A stretch of DNA of 64,000 bases, taken from Tidjanibacter sp. Lineage in GTDB: Bacteria > Bacteroidota > Bacteroidia > Bacteroidales > Rikenellaceae. Location: positions 80,668 to 144,667 of the forward strand of contig JAFVSJ010000017.1 in assembly GCA_017503805.1 (NCBI GenBank), in the 5' to 3' direction. The translations under genes were made by a program, and so were the position numbers. The notes beneath the pieces were generated by a model. The model did no database searches, was not told where the DNA came from, and worked only from the letters and a program-made list of their open reading frames with translations. Positions 45,724-54,496 of this stretch are shown in pieces. Position 1 is the first letter of the stretch, and each line of letters opens with the position of its first letter.

Positions 45724-47067
45724 ATGACTCTTTCGAAAAAGTTTCAGAAGTACATAGCGGACCACAAGCTCGCCACTGCAGACAGCCGTATAATACTGAC
45801 TGTCAGCGGCGGTGTGGACTCTATGGTGATGATGCACCTCTTTGTGGAGGCCGGCTACAATGTGGCTGTGGCTCACTGCAACTTCTGCCTCCGAGGCGAG
45901 GAGAGCGAAGAGGATGAGCAGACCGTAGAGGCCGAGGCACGCAAGCTCGGCATCCCCCACTACAACCGTCGTTTCGACACCAAAGGCGAGATGGCACGCA
46001 CGGGCGAGAGTGTGCAGATGGCTGCACGCCGATTGCGCTACGCGTGGTTCGACGAGCTCTGTCTCGACGAGGGTTACGACACCATAGCCGTAGCTCACCA
46101 CGCCGACGACAGCATCGAGACCTTCTTCATCAACCTCCTGCGCGGCACAGGGCTCAAGGGACTGACGGGCATCAGCGTACTCAACGGCAAGGTTATCAGG
46201 CCTTTGCTCTTTGCTTCACGCCACGAAATCAAGGAGTATGCCAAGCACCACTCTATCCCCTATCGTGAGGACTCTTCTAACCGTTCGACCAAGTATCTGC
46301 GCAACAAAATCAGGCTCGGCATAGTGCCTCGTCTGCGCGAAATCGTGCCGCAATTCACCTCCATAATGTCGAGCAATGTAGACCGTCTGACCGAAACACA
46401 ACTCTTCATCAACCACGCCATAGACAAAATCGCACGCGATGCAGTAGAGCACGTCGGCAGGGAGGATATCATCCATCCCGATCGCATAGATGCGGGCTTC
46501 CCGAGCCACTTTGTCATCTACGAGCTGATGAGTCAGAACTATGGGTTTAAGGGCGATGTGGTGGACTCGCTCTGCGATGCACTAAAGGCCGGCGCTACGG
46601 GCAAGCGTTTCTACTCCAAGGATTGGGTTGCATACGTAGACCGAGGTCGAATAGTTATCTCACGCATCGAGGAGAACGACAACTGCGAGGTGGAGGTCAA
46701 CCTCTCCAAAACGAAAGTCTACTGCGGCGGTTCGGTCATCTACATAGAGAAACTCGATGTGGACACTGTGGAGACTCTTCGCATACCCGAGCACATAGCT
46801 CTCCTCGATTTGGACACTCTCTCGGAGCCTCTTACCCTCCGCAAGTGGCACGATGGCGACCGCTTTGTGCCACTCGGGATGACCGAGGAGAAGAAGGTGA
46901 GCGATTTCCTCATAGACAACAAGGTGTCGATGGCCGAGAAGAGCCGTCAGTTTGTCCTTACCGCCGGCGACCACATCGTGTGGGTTGTTGGCCGTCGCAT
47001 AGACAACCGACACAAAATCACCTCACACACCGAAAACGTACTCCGACTCACAAAAGAAACCCTCTAA
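45724..47067 (+). CDS. tilS: tRNA(Ile)-lysidine synthase
   Basis: This 447-residue PP-loop ATPase attaches lysine to C34 of tRNA-Ile(CAU), changing its reading from AUG to AUA. The PP-loop is LTVSGGVDSMVMMHLFVEAG. Further motifs are HCNFCLRGEESEEDEQ, HHADDSIETFFINLLRGTGLKGL and REDSSNRSTKYLRNKIR, then a C-terminal domain with LRKWHDGDRFVPLGM. Complete two-domain form. It lies between murB and holA, probably in one transcript. A CAT-anticodon tRNA is encoded at 54402-54478 and could be a substrate if it is the Ile2 type. Confidence 0.95.
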   Translation: MTLSKKFQKYIADHKLATADSRIILTVSGGVDSMVMMHLFVEAGYNVAVAHCNFCLRGEESEEDEQTVEAEARKLGIPHYNRRFDTKGEMARTGESVQMAARRLRYAWFDELCLDEGYDTIAVAHHADDSIETFFINLLRGTGLKGLTGISVLNGKVIRPLLFASRHEIKEYAKHHSIPYREDSSNRSTKYLRNKIRLGIVPRLREIVPQFTSIMSSNVDRLTETQLFINHAIDKIARDAVEHVGREDIIHPDRIDAGFPSHFVIYELMSQNYGFKGDVVDSLCDALKAGATGKRFYSKDWVAYVDRGRIVISRIEENDNCEVEVNLSKTKVYCGGSVIYIEKLDVDTVETLRIPEHIALLDLDTLSEPLTLRKWHDGDRFVPLGMTEEKKVSDFLIDNKVSMAEKSRQFVLTAGDHIVWVVGRRIDNRHKITSHTENVLRLTKETL

Positions 47068-47094
47068 AAATAGAGAGCAACACCACTCAAGGCT

Positions 47095-48165
47095 ATGGCA
47101 AAAGCGATAAGATTCAGAGATGCCTACTCGCAGTATGAGAAGATTGTGGCCGACATCCGCGCCAAGCGGTTCGCCCCAATCTATCTGCTGATGGGTGAGG
47201 AGGGATATTTCATCGACCAACTCACCGACCTGCTCGCCGACAACATACTCGAAGAGCACGAAAAGGCTTTCAATCAGTTGGTTATCTATGGCAAGGATGT
47301 CACCGACGAAGGTATCATCGTGAACTACGCCCGTCAGGTGCCGATGATGGGAGGCAAGATGGTCATCATCATCAAGGATGCCGCCTCGCTCCGCAAGATA
47401 GACAAGCTCTCGCTCTACACCGCCTCGCCCGTAGCATCGACCATTCTCATCATTGCCTGCAAGGGTAAGAATGTCGACAAGCGTTCGGCACTCTACAAAC
47501 ACTCTGTGGCCAAAGGTGTGGTATTCGAGTCGCCCCACCCCTACGACAACGAGTTGGCACCGTGGGTGGCCACCTACCTGCGCGGTGCAAAGGGTTGTGC
47601 CATCGAGGAGAAGGCTCTCAAGATGGTCATCGACCACTTGGGTACCGACATCTCCAAAATCGTAGGCGAATTTGACAAGCTCCTCACACGACTGCCCAAA
47701 GGAACCACGCTCATAACCGCAGACCACATCGAACAAAACATCGGCATCAGCAAGGATTTCAACACCTTCGAGTTGGTCGAGGCGGTGGGTCGCAGGCAAT
47801 TTGCACGAGCAATGATGATTGCCGACAACTTTGCACGCAATCCCAAAAATCACCCACTCGTAGTCACCACATCCAACCTCTTCAACCATTTTCTTAAGCT
47901 CTTCACAATCAACTACAAAGAGTGGCAGACAAGGGTTAAAGGTATGCCCGCAGCAAGCGACGGCGAACTCGCTGCGCTCATCAAGGTAAGCCCCTATGTG
48001 ATAGGTGGCTACAAGCAGGCCGCAAAGCTCTATCCGAACAAAAAAATATTCCTCATACTCGGCTACATACGAGAATATGATATGAAGGGTAAAGGCATAG
48101 AAACAGGTGGTGCCGATCAGGGCGAACTCCTGCGCGAGCTGCTGATGAAGATAATGATGTGCTAA
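47095..48165 (+). CDS. holA: DNA polymerase III subunit delta
   Basis: This 356-residue clamp-loader subunit opens the beta sliding clamp. It starts with FAPIYLLMGEEGYFIDQL, the typical N-terminal signature, then the AAA-like domain (YARQVPMMGGKMVIIIKDA) and a helical C-terminal collar domain (FELVEAVGRRQFARAMMIADNF). No complete Walker A is present, as is normal for delta. Located 27 bases after tilS. Confidence 0.9.
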   Translation: MAKAIRFRDAYSQYEKIVADIRAKRFAPIYLLMGEEGYFIDQLTDLLADNILEEHEKAFNQLVIYGKDVTDEGIIVNYARQVPMMGGKMVIIIKDAASLRKIDKLSLYTASPVASTILIIACKGKNVDKRSALYKHSVAKGVVFESPHPYDNELAPWVATYLRGAKGCAIEEKALKMVIDHLGTDISKIVGEFDKLLTRLPKGTTLITADHIEQNIGISKDFNTFELVEAVGRRQFARAMMIADNFARNPKNHPLVVTTSNLFNHFLKLFTINYKEWQTRVKGMPAASDGELAALIKVSPYVIGGYKQAAKLYPNKKIFLILGYIREYDMKGKGIETGGADQGELLRELLMKIMMC

Positions 48166-48178
48166 CGAGTAATTCAGA

Positions 48179-48991
48179 ATGGGTAGTCACGAAAAAATAT
48201 CGCTCAACGGCGAGATAACGACTTGGCAGGAGGCAGCACTCAACCCCTCCTCTCTGCTCGGTCGCAACTGGGTCTACACCACCATAAACACCTACCGTTA
48301 CCGCCCATTGGCACTCGACGAGAAACTCGCCTATGCCTCAGCGTCGTGCAAAAAACTCTTTGACCTAAAACCCGAAGTCACCCCGCACAAACTCGCAAGC
48401 GAAATTCACGACCTGCTCTACTTCGGGCTCTATCCCGAGAGCGGCAACACTCTGAATATCTATTTCATACCCTCGAGCAGTGGCACCATAGACCGCCTTA
48501 TAATCCACGAGGCCACAACCCCCTATGAGGGCTATGCGTTGCTCTCCATACGCCCGACAACCACCATCGCCAACTACGAATTGCCCTTCGAGGCACACCA
48601 CACAAATGTGTCGATGACCTCGGCCCGATTCGCCGACAACTATGCCTCCTCGAGAGGCTACACCACAGCACTACGAGCCAATCGTGCAGGCACACTCCTC
48701 TCCTCGGGCGACAACCCACTATTTGCCGTTAGAGGACAGGAGTTGGTAACAACACCTATCTCGGCCGGGGCTCGCCCATCTGTCGAACGCGAACAGATGA
48801 TGAGAGTGGCCAATGCTGCCGGAGTGAGGGTCGTGGAGGAGCCGCTCCAAGTGGAAGATTTGGAGCAATACGAGGAGCTGATGGTATTTACCCCTGTGGG
48901 CATCCAGAGCATCAGTTCTGTGGGCGAAATAAAGTTGGTGAATATATATGCCAAGTTGCTCTCGAGCCACCTCGGCATACTCAACAAATAG
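48179..48991 (+). CDS. Class IV aminotransferase-like protein, catalytic Lys and Glu replaced
   Basis: This 270-residue protein aligns with the fold-type IV PLP family over its whole length, most clearly at LVTTPISAGARPSVEREQMMRVANAAGVRVVE and in the last third. Where branched-chain aminotransferases have the PLP Lys (AAK-AGGNY), this sequence has SAR-FADNY, giving Arg150. Where they have the PLP-N1 Glu (SEGAGENLF), it has SSGDNPLF. Either the enzyme has lost PLP chemistry or uses the fold differently. It follows holA by 13 bases in the same direction. By position it belongs to that operon. Confidence 0.7.
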   Translation: MGSHEKISLNGEITTWQEAALNPSSLLGRNWVYTTINTYRYRPLALDEKLAYASASCKKLFDLKPEVTPHKLASEIHDLLYFGLYPESGNTLNIYFIPSSSGTIDRLIIHEATTPYEGYALLSIRPTTTIANYELPFEAHHTNVSMTSARFADNYASSRGYTTALRANRAGTLLSSGDNPLFAVRGQELVTTPISAGARPSVEREQMMRVANAAGVRVVEEPLQVEDLEQYEELMVFTPVGIQSISSVGEIKLVNIYAKLLSSHLGILNK

Positions 48992-49009
48992 CCACCCGAT
49001 GGGGGCTAC

Positions 49010-49516
49010 TTAATCTTCCTCGGCATTGGCAATTTGCGAGGCCAAATCTATCACCTTTTCGAGCGAAAATCCTCGACTTGCACCAAAACGTATCAGTTTG
49101 ACTTTCAGGTCGTAGGCATCGCGCGCAGTGGTGCGTGCAGCCTTTTTGCGGAGCAGTTCTTCGAGCCTTGCCGAATCATCCTCGGGAGAGAGTTGCTGCA
49201 AGGCCTCATCTATCACATCCGAGGCCACAGATTTTGCCCTCAGAGCAGCTGCTATCTTACGGCTACCCCAACCCCCGAGTCGGGATTTCTCGCGTACAAA
49301 GGCAGCCGCATATCGGCTATCGTCAATGAACCGTTCGCGGATGAGCCTTTCGAGAATCTTGCGGGCCTCTACATCGGCCACACCCCAACGGCGCATAAGT
49401 CGCAGAGCATCGCCACTGCAACGCTCCGCACGAGCACATTGGCGCATCAGCGAGGCGAGTGCTTGTTCGGGAGTTTTGCTCTTGGGGGTGTATGTTTTTT
49501 GGCTCTCAGTGGGCAT
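49010..49516 (-). CDS. recX: Regulatory protein RecX
   Basis: This 168-residue helical-repeat protein has RCSGDALRLMRRWGV, RLIRERFIDDSRYAAAFVREK and SRLGGWGSRKIAAALRAKSV, the three-helix repeats of RecX. It modulates RecA filaments. No recA is nearby. Convergent with the aminotransferase-like gene; prmC lies 24 bases upstream on the same strand, so the two are likely cotranscribed. Confidence 0.9.
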   Translation of the reverse strand: MPTESQKTYTPKSKTPEQALASLMRQCARAERCSGDALRLMRRWGVADVEARKILERLIRERFIDDSRYAAAFVREKSRLGGWGSRKIAAALRAKSVASDVIDEALQQLSPEDDSARLEELLRKKAARTTARDAYDLKVKLIRFGASRGFSLEKVIDLASQIANAEED

Positions 49517-49540
49517 AGTTATAGATTCTGGTTGGATTGT

Positions 49541-50389
49541 TTACCCTCTCTTGCGGCAGGCAATCATCCTCGGTTTGGAGTTCATATCACTCAAGATGCG
49601 CACCTCTTCGTAGCCTTTAGAACGGAGCATCGAAGCAGTCTCGGCGGCGAGAGTCTCGTGTATCTCGAAGTACAATCTGCCACTCGGGCGGAGTGCCGAA
49701 AGCGCCACATCGGCAATTTGACGATAGAAAATCAGTGGGTCGTTATCGGGGACAAAAAGTGCCGTAGGAGGTTCAAACTCCACCACATTGACGCGCATTG
49801 TAGCACGTTCACTCTCTGGGATATACGGCGGATTGGAGACAATCACATCGAGGCTCTCGGCCACAGGACTCCAAGCGAAAATATCGGCCTCGGTAAACTC
49901 CACGTTCACCCCCAATCGGGCAGCATTGCGGCGTGCAATTTCGAGCGCATCGGCCGAGAAATCTATAGCCGACACCCTTGACTCCTTAATCTCGGCAGCA
50001 AGCGAAACGGCAATGGCTCCGCTACCCGTGCCGACATCCAGGATGCGCACACCTCGCACATCATTCTCACCGACCACAAGTGCCACGAGTTCCTCGGTCT
50101 CGGGGCGCGGTATGAGCACACCTCTACCCACCTCAAACTCTCGGCCGTAGAACTCCGTATGGCCCACGACATACTGCACAGGTTCACCAGCAGCGAGTCG
50201 GTCCAACCTCTCTTTTAATTGTTCGGCATCGCAATTGACACTCTCATTGGGCTCGAGCGTGAGTGCAAATCGGCTCACTCCATAGCAATCCTCACAAAGA
50301 CGTTCGGCTACAGCCGCCCCCTCGCGAGCACCATAGAGCGGAATCACCACAGCCTCCACACTCGAATACAACTCTCTGCGTGTCATCAC
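49541..50389 (-). CDS. prmC: Release factor glutamine methyltransferase
   Basis: This 282-residue SAM enzyme methylates the GGQ glutamine of RF1 and RF2. SAM motif I is ILDVGTGSGAIAVSLA. The substrate-binding NPPY motif is DVIVSNPPYIPESE. The N-terminal helical domain binds the release factor (EFYGREFEVGRGVLIPRPETEELV). Complete length. Upstream of recX; the thioesterase gene lies 26 bases further upstream, so three genes may form one operon. Confidence 0.95.
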   Translation of the reverse strand: MMTRRELYSSVEAVVIPLYGAREGAAVAERLCEDCYGVSRFALTLEPNESVNCDAEQLKERLDRLAAGEPVQYVVGHTEFYGREFEVGRGVLIPRPETEELVALVVGENDVRGVRILDVGTGSGAIAVSLAAEIKESRVSAIDFSADALEIARRNAARLGVNVEFTEADIFAWSPVAESLDVIVSNPPYIPESERATMRVNVVEFEPPTALFVPDNDPLIFYRQIADVALSALRPSGRLYFEIHETLAAETASMLRSKGYEEVRILSDMNSKPRMIACRKRG

Positions 50390-50415
50390 ATTGGGCCTCC
50401 CAAAAACAATCCTTC

Positions 50416-50796
50416 CTATTGGGCCAGCATACGCGCCAAAAACTTGGCTGCATCGACCACAAATCGCAGGTGAGTGCCGCGACCAATCGTCTTGCCATCG
50501 CAGCGTGCCTCCACCTCGAACTCAATCTTCTTGCCCTCCACGGCCGTAACCACAGCCTCGGCTTCGATGGTTGCCCCCATAGGCGAAGGAGCAACGTGAG
50601 AGGTGGAAATATGGCCGCCTACGGTGGTTTCGCCCTCGGCGAGGAAGGGTGCCACGGCCAGCATAGCGGCCTTCTCCATAAGTGCTACCATAGAGGGGGT
50701 GGCAAATACATCGAGCCCACCCGAGCCCACTGCGCTTGCAACATTGGTGCTATCTACAACGGTAGTAGCTACATAGCGTGTTCCGATTTCAATCAT
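50416..50796 (-). CDS. FlK-like hotdog-fold acyl-CoA thioesterase
   Basis: This 126-residue hotdog protein resembles the fluoroacetyl-CoA thioesterase family. Thr33 (FATPSMVALMEKAAM), Glu41 in the same helix and His67 (STSHVAPSPMG) are spaced as the Thr42-Glu50-His76 triad known for FlK. Most members outside fluoroacetate producers are of unknown substrate, probably a short acyl-CoA, so the physiological role is open. On the minus strand upstream of prmC and recX and divergent from the TupA-like gene. Confidence 0.8.
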   Translation of the reverse strand: MIEIGTRYVATTVVDSTNVASAVGSGGLDVFATPSMVALMEKAAMLAVAPFLAEGETTVGGHISTSHVAPSPMGATIEAEAVVTAVEGKKIEFEVEARCDGKTIGRGTHLRFVVDAAKFLARMLAQ

Positions 50797-50888
50797 AGTT
50801 TTCGATATGCAATATTGGTTCTCCTATCAATAAATCAAACTGCGGGGCCGTCTGCAACGGCCTCCACACCCACAAAGATAACCATTTT

Positions 50889-50919
50889 TTTGGAGTGTGA
50901 CAAAATATGGCTACCTTTG
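50889..50919 (+). promoter_or_regulatory. Promoter of the TupA-like gene
   Basis: TTTG (50889-50892) and TACCTTTG (50912-50919) with an exact 19-nt spacer. The leader is about 40 nt. Confidence 0.75.
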
Positions 50920-50966
50920 TAGCATAGAGATTGCTAACATTCTTTCCAACCACAAACACCACTCTA

Positions 50967-51878
50967 ATGGCAAAAAGTCTACACCACACCATAAAGCGCT
51001 TCCTCTACAAGATGAGGATGCGTTCGCACAAATTCTTCCCCGTGGCCGACGACAAATACGTCAGAATGATGTTCTACCGAGATATGGGCTACCCCCTCAA
51101 CCTCGAGAATCCCATCACCTTCAACGAGAAACTACAGTGGCTCAAGGTCTACAACCACAAGCCCGAATATACGGCTATGGTCGACAAAGCCGCAGCCAAG
51201 GAGTACGTAGCCACCATCATAGGCGAAGAGTACATAATCCCCACCCTCGGACTCTACGACTCGTTTGAGGAGATAGATTTCGACAAACTGCCCGAGCAGT
51301 TCGTACTCAAGACCACACACGACAGCAAGAGCGTGGTAATCTGCACCGACAAGAGCAAACTCGACCGAGAGGCTGCAGCACGCAAGCTCACCGCCTCGCT
51401 CAACAGAAGTTACTACCTCAAATACCGCGAGTGGCCCTACAAAAACATCCGTCCGCGCATCATCGCCGAGAAATATATGGTCGACGAAAGCGGCACCGAG
51501 CTCAAAGACTACAAGTTCTCCTGCTACGACGGCAATGCCACCGATGTGATGCTCTGCTACGACCGCGCCTCGGGCGACACCAAGTTCTACTTCTTCGACA
51601 AGGAGTGGAATCTGCTCCGCTACAACAAGCGAGGCATAGAGGCACCCGAAGGTTTCACCGTGCCCAAGCCCCGCAATATGAACAAGATGTTTGAGATAGC
51701 ATCGCGACTCTCGGAGGGTATCCCCTATCTGCGTGTGGACCTATATAATATAGATGGTGCCATTTACTTCGGAGAACTCACCTTCTTCCCTCGCAGCGGA
51801 TGCGACTCCAACCTCCTGCCCGAAACCGACCTTCTCTTCGGCAGCAGAATCAAACTCCCCGAGAATAAAACCATCTAA
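50967..51878 (+). CDS. TupA-like ATP-grasp protein (polysaccharide-type)
   Basis: This 303-residue protein matches the TupA-like ATP-grasp family (PF14305-type). Motifs are PLNLENPITFNEKLQWLKVY, YIIPTLGLYDSFEEIDFDKLP, QFVLKTTHDSKSVVIC, IIAEKYMVD and LRVDLYNIDGAIYFGELTF. Members usually occur in capsule or teichuronopeptide gene clusters and probably ligate amino acids to uronic acids. Here it stands alone between a thioesterase gene and a CEOS-like gene, which is unusual. Start at 50967 fits the promoter. Confidence 0.82.
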   Translation: MAKSLHHTIKRFLYKMRMRSHKFFPVADDKYVRMMFYRDMGYPLNLENPITFNEKLQWLKVYNHKPEYTAMVDKAAAKEYVATIIGEEYIIPTLGLYDSFEEIDFDKLPEQFVLKTTHDSKSVVICTDKSKLDREAAARKLTASLNRSYYLKYREWPYKNIRPRIIAEKYMVDESGTELKDYKFSCYDGNATDVMLCYDRASGDTKFYFFDKEWNLLRYNKRGIEAPEGFTVPKPRNMNKMFEIASRLSEGIPYLRVDLYNIDGAIYFGELTFFPRSGCDSNLLPETDLLFGSRIKLPENKTI

Positions 51879-51900
51879 CGAACAACCACATTCCCAATCA

Positions 51901-52854
51901 ATGAAAACAATAGGTTTTCCCATAAGTCACAAGGAGAACGAACTCCGACGCGCCATCTTGCCCGAAAACATAGCCCGACTCCGACACCCCGAAATGGTCA
52001 TCATCGAAGAGGGTTACGGCTCTCCACTAGGCTACACCGACGAGGATTATCGCCAAGCCGGCGCAAAGATTGCCAACCACGAAGAGGTGCTCAAGTGCGA
52101 AGTTATATGCGATGCCAAGATTGGCGATGGAGACTATCTCCCCTCTCTGCGCAATCAGACCGTTTTCGGTTGGCTCCACGCTGTCAGGAATCGTGAGATT
52201 GCCGATGCACTCATTGAGGGCAAACTGACCGCCTATGCGTGGGAAGATATGTTCGAGAACGGCATCCACACCTTCCATCGCAACAACTACATCGCAGGTG
52301 AGGCCGCCGTACTCCACGCCTCAATGATTCACGGCATATTGCTCCACGGTGCTCGTGTGGCTGTCATAGGGCGTGGCAATACGGGTCGAGGTGCCACAGA
52401 TGTGCTCAAGGCTATGGGAGCCGACGTAGATGTCTACGGCAGGGAGGATGAGGCCACACTGCGTAGCAGACTCGGTGAGTACGATGTGGTGGTCAACGCA
52501 GTGCTTTGGGACACTCGTCGCACAGACCACATCATCAATATTGAGGATCTCGACCGTATGAAGCGCCGAGCACTCATCGTGGATATCTCGTGCGACAAGG
52601 CAGGCGCAATAGAGTCGTCGGTGCCTACGACCATCGCCGAACCTACATACCTCTGTCGCGGCATCCGCCATTATGTGGTGGACCACACCCCCTCGCTCTA
52701 CCATCAGACCACAAGCCGCACTCTGGCCGAAGAGGTCGAACGATTCGTAGATATGCTCATCGAGGGAGAGGAGAACGAGGTGCTGAGAGGTGCAAAGATT
52801 GTAGAGAGGGGTGAGATTCTCGACAGGCGCATCATAGAATTTCAGGGGCGTTAA
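51901..52854 (+). CDS. N(5)-(carboxyethyl)ornithine synthase-like dehydrogenase
   Basis: This 317-residue protein starts KTIGFPISHKENELRRAILPE, very close to Lactococcus CEOS, and belongs to the alanine dehydrogenase/transhydrogenase superfamily. The NAD(P)-binding loop is VAVIGRGNTGRGATDVLKAMG. The product family condenses pyruvate with the side-chain amine of ornithine or lysine by NADPH reduction. The exact substrate here is not provable. It follows the TupA-like gene by 22 bases, so the two are probably cotranscribed. Confidence 0.8.
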   Translation: MKTIGFPISHKENELRRAILPENIARLRHPEMVIIEEGYGSPLGYTDEDYRQAGAKIANHEEVLKCEVICDAKIGDGDYLPSLRNQTVFGWLHAVRNREIADALIEGKLTAYAWEDMFENGIHTFHRNNYIAGEAAVLHASMIHGILLHGARVAVIGRGNTGRGATDVLKAMGADVDVYGREDEATLRSRLGEYDVVVNAVLWDTRRTDHIINIEDLDRMKRRALIVDISCDKAGAIESSVPTTIAEPTYLCRGIRHYVVDHTPSLYHQTTSRTLAEEVERFVDMLIEGEENEVLRGAKIVERGEILDRRIIEFQGR

Positions 52855-53025
52855 CGAGTGTCACACAGGTTGGGACTCCGCGATGCAGCGGTTGTGGCTA
52901 CGACTCGAGCATAAGGGGCAAAAAAAGTGTAAAAATAGTTTTGAAGCTATCGCGGTGATTAACAAAAAGTTGACACAAATTGCGAAAAAAAGTTTGAAAA
53001 AAGTTGCATTTTTTTGCCGAAAAAA

Positions 53026-53056
53026 TTTGCAGATATAAAAATTAGCCCTATCTTTG
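53026..53056 (+). promoter_or_regulatory. Promoter of tRNA-Val
   Basis: TTTG (53026-53029) and TATCTTTG (53049-53056) with 19-nt spacing. The tRNA begins about 40 bases downstream. Confidence 0.75.
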
Positions 53057-53096
53057 CATCGCAATTCAGAAATGAAACGCAGTTCTAAGAAACTTT

Positions 53097-53171
53097 GGGA
53101 GTTTAGCTCAGCTGGTTTAGAGCATCTGCCTTACAAGCAGAGGGTCGGCGGTTCGAATCCGTCAACTCCCA
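53097..53171 (+). tRNA. tRNA-Val (anticodon TAC)
   Basis: The acceptor GGGAGTT pairs with AACTCCC. The anticodon arm is TCTGC-CTTACAA-GCAGA, with anticodon TAC. The T-arm has a standard TTCGAAT loop. CCA is not encoded. A terminator hairpin lies 6 bases downstream. Confidence 0.95.
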
Positions 53172-53176
53172 CAAAC

Positions 53177-53208
53177 GAGGTCGCAAGAGATTGCGACCTC
53201 TGTTTTTT
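53177..53208 (+). terminator. Terminator of tRNA-Val
   Basis: A perfect 10-bp stem GAGGTCGCAA/TTGCGACCTC with a 4-nt loop is followed by TGTTTTTT. Confidence 0.88.
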
Positions 53209-53293
53209 ATATCCGCCTGCAAGTAGTTACATCATTCGAAGTGGCAAATTACCATCCTGAATTGAATCCATATTATTCCAAAAAATCTCGCAC

Positions 53294-53341
53294 AAAAAAA
53301 TCCACTCCGAAGTTGACCTTACGCCAACAAGGAGTGGATTT
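53294..53341 (-). terminator. Terminator of ddh
   Basis: An 11-bp perfect stem AAATCCACTCC/GGAGTGGATTT has a long 22-nt loop. The A-run at 53294-53300 gives a U-tract on the minus strand. Confidence 0.7.
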
Positions 53342-53385
53342 GTCGTAGTGGCAACTCTATAGTTGCCGCATATCATAGGCTACTC

Positions 53386-54282
53386 TTACACAAGGTGGGC
53401 TATCAATGACTCACGCTCACCCGCAAGAAAGTCAATCAGAGGCACCTCAATCATCGTATATGCACCCGGCTCACGGCGCAACACAGCACGCGCTGCCGAG
53501 ACCAAAATCTGGCTCGTAAGGCCCGGATTGTCGATAGACATATTGAACTCAAAACGCTGATTCTGGGTCTTGCCCGAGGTACCCTTGCGCACCATATTGA
53601 CACCGTGGCCCATATCGAGCAGCGCATCTACCGAATCGACTCTCTTGACGTGAGTCTCGTCGTTGACAAAGTAGGGATCACTCTTCACAGCCTCGGCCAC
53701 CTTCGCAAAGTCGTAGCCCTCCTCCACCTCGACATAGACCATACGGCGGTGGATGCCTGTGCCCACAGGTATAGTCATCGACAGCGCCGCTTTCACACCC
53801 TCGATAGCTTTGACAGCCACCGTATGGCCCATACTCATACCGGGGCCGAAGTTGGTGTAGGTAATACCCTTAGGAGCGCAGATTTCGAGCAGAGTGCGCA
53901 CTACGGAGTCGGTGCCGGGGTCCCAGCCCGCCGAGATAATGGCAGCCGTAGAATGGGCCTTGGCCACCTCGTCGAGCCTGCGACGCAGGGAAACGATCTC
54001 GGGGTGAATATCGAAACTGTCCACAGTGGGGATGCCGAGTCGAAGAACCTTTTCGGCACTCTCACCAACAAGACGAGAGGGGGTGCAGATGATGGCTACA
54101 TCCACATCTGAAAGCTCCTCAATTGAGCTCACGACGGGATAGTCACAGTTGGGAATAGACATCTTTGAGGATGCACGACGCACAACACCGGCAACTTCAA
54201 AATCGGGTGCTGCTTCAAGTGCTTCAATCACATAACGACCAATGTTGCCGTAACCAACGACGGCTGCTCTGATAGTTTTCAT
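53386..54282 (-). CDS. ddh: meso-Diaminopimelate D-dehydrogenase
   Basis: This 298-residue NADPH enzyme aminates tetrahydrodipicolinate directly to meso-DAP, bypassing the acylated lysine pathway. The Rossmann motif is AAVVGYGNIGRYVIEAL. Substrate-site features are SAGWDPGTDSVVRTL, FGPGMSMGHTVAVKAI and DETHVKRVDSV. ATG 54282 is used; the TTG nine bases earlier adds no conserved sequence. Single gene with its own -7 element and terminator. It supplies cell-wall and lysine precursors. Confidence 0.95.
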   Translation of the reverse strand: MKTIRAAVVGYGNIGRYVIEALEAAPDFEVAGVVRRASSKMSIPNCDYPVVSSIEELSDVDVAIICTPSRLVGESAEKVLRLGIPTVDSFDIHPEIVSLRRRLDEVAKAHSTAAIISAGWDPGTDSVVRTLLEICAPKGITYTNFGPGMSMGHTVAVKAIEGVKAALSMTIPVGTGIHRRMVYVEVEEGYDFAKVAEAVKSDPYFVNDETHVKRVDSVDALLDMGHGVNMVRKGTSGKTQNQRFEFNMSIDNPGLTSQILVSAARAVLRREPGAYTMIEVPLIDFLAGERESLIAHLV

Positions 54283-54318
54283 AGTCTTCAAATCTTATTT
54301 CATCAGTAATTGTTCACG

Positions 54319-54326
54319 CAAAAATA
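54319..54326 (-). promoter_or_regulatory. -7 element of ddh
   Basis: TATTTTTG on the minus strand, 37 bases upstream of ATG 54282. No -33 TTTG at the usual spacing. Confidence 0.4.
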
Positions 54327-54360
54327 GCACAAAATTGAAAAAGTGTGATCGGCCACGACG

Positions 54361-54395
54361 AAAAAAAAAGCAGTCGTACCAAGTGGTACGACTGC
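54361..54395 (-). terminator. Terminator of the CAT-anticodon tRNA
   Basis: A perfect 11-bp stem GCAGTCGTACC/GGTACGACTGC with a 4-nt loop at 54370-54395. An A-tract at 54361-54369 gives the U-run on the minus strand. Confidence 0.88.
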
Positions 54396-54401
54396 CTTTA
54401 T

Positions 54402-54478
54402 TGGTGGGCCCAGAGGGGCATGATCCCACGACCTTCGGATTATGAGTCCGCTGCTCTGACCAACTGAGCTATGGGCCC
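54402..54478 (-). tRNA. tRNA with CAT anticodon (Met or Ile2), atypical T-arm
   Basis: The acceptor GGGCCCA/TGGGCCC is perfect, CCA is encoded, and the anticodon loop is CTCATAA (CAT). The D-arm is normal. The T-loop reads ATCATGC instead of TTCRANY, the T-stem has a T-T mismatch (position 50/64) and the anticodon stem a G-A mismatch at 27/43. Promoter and terminator are intact. Met versus Ile2 cannot be settled by eye. Confidence 0.8.
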
Positions 54479-54496
54479 GCTCGCTAATTGAGCCCA

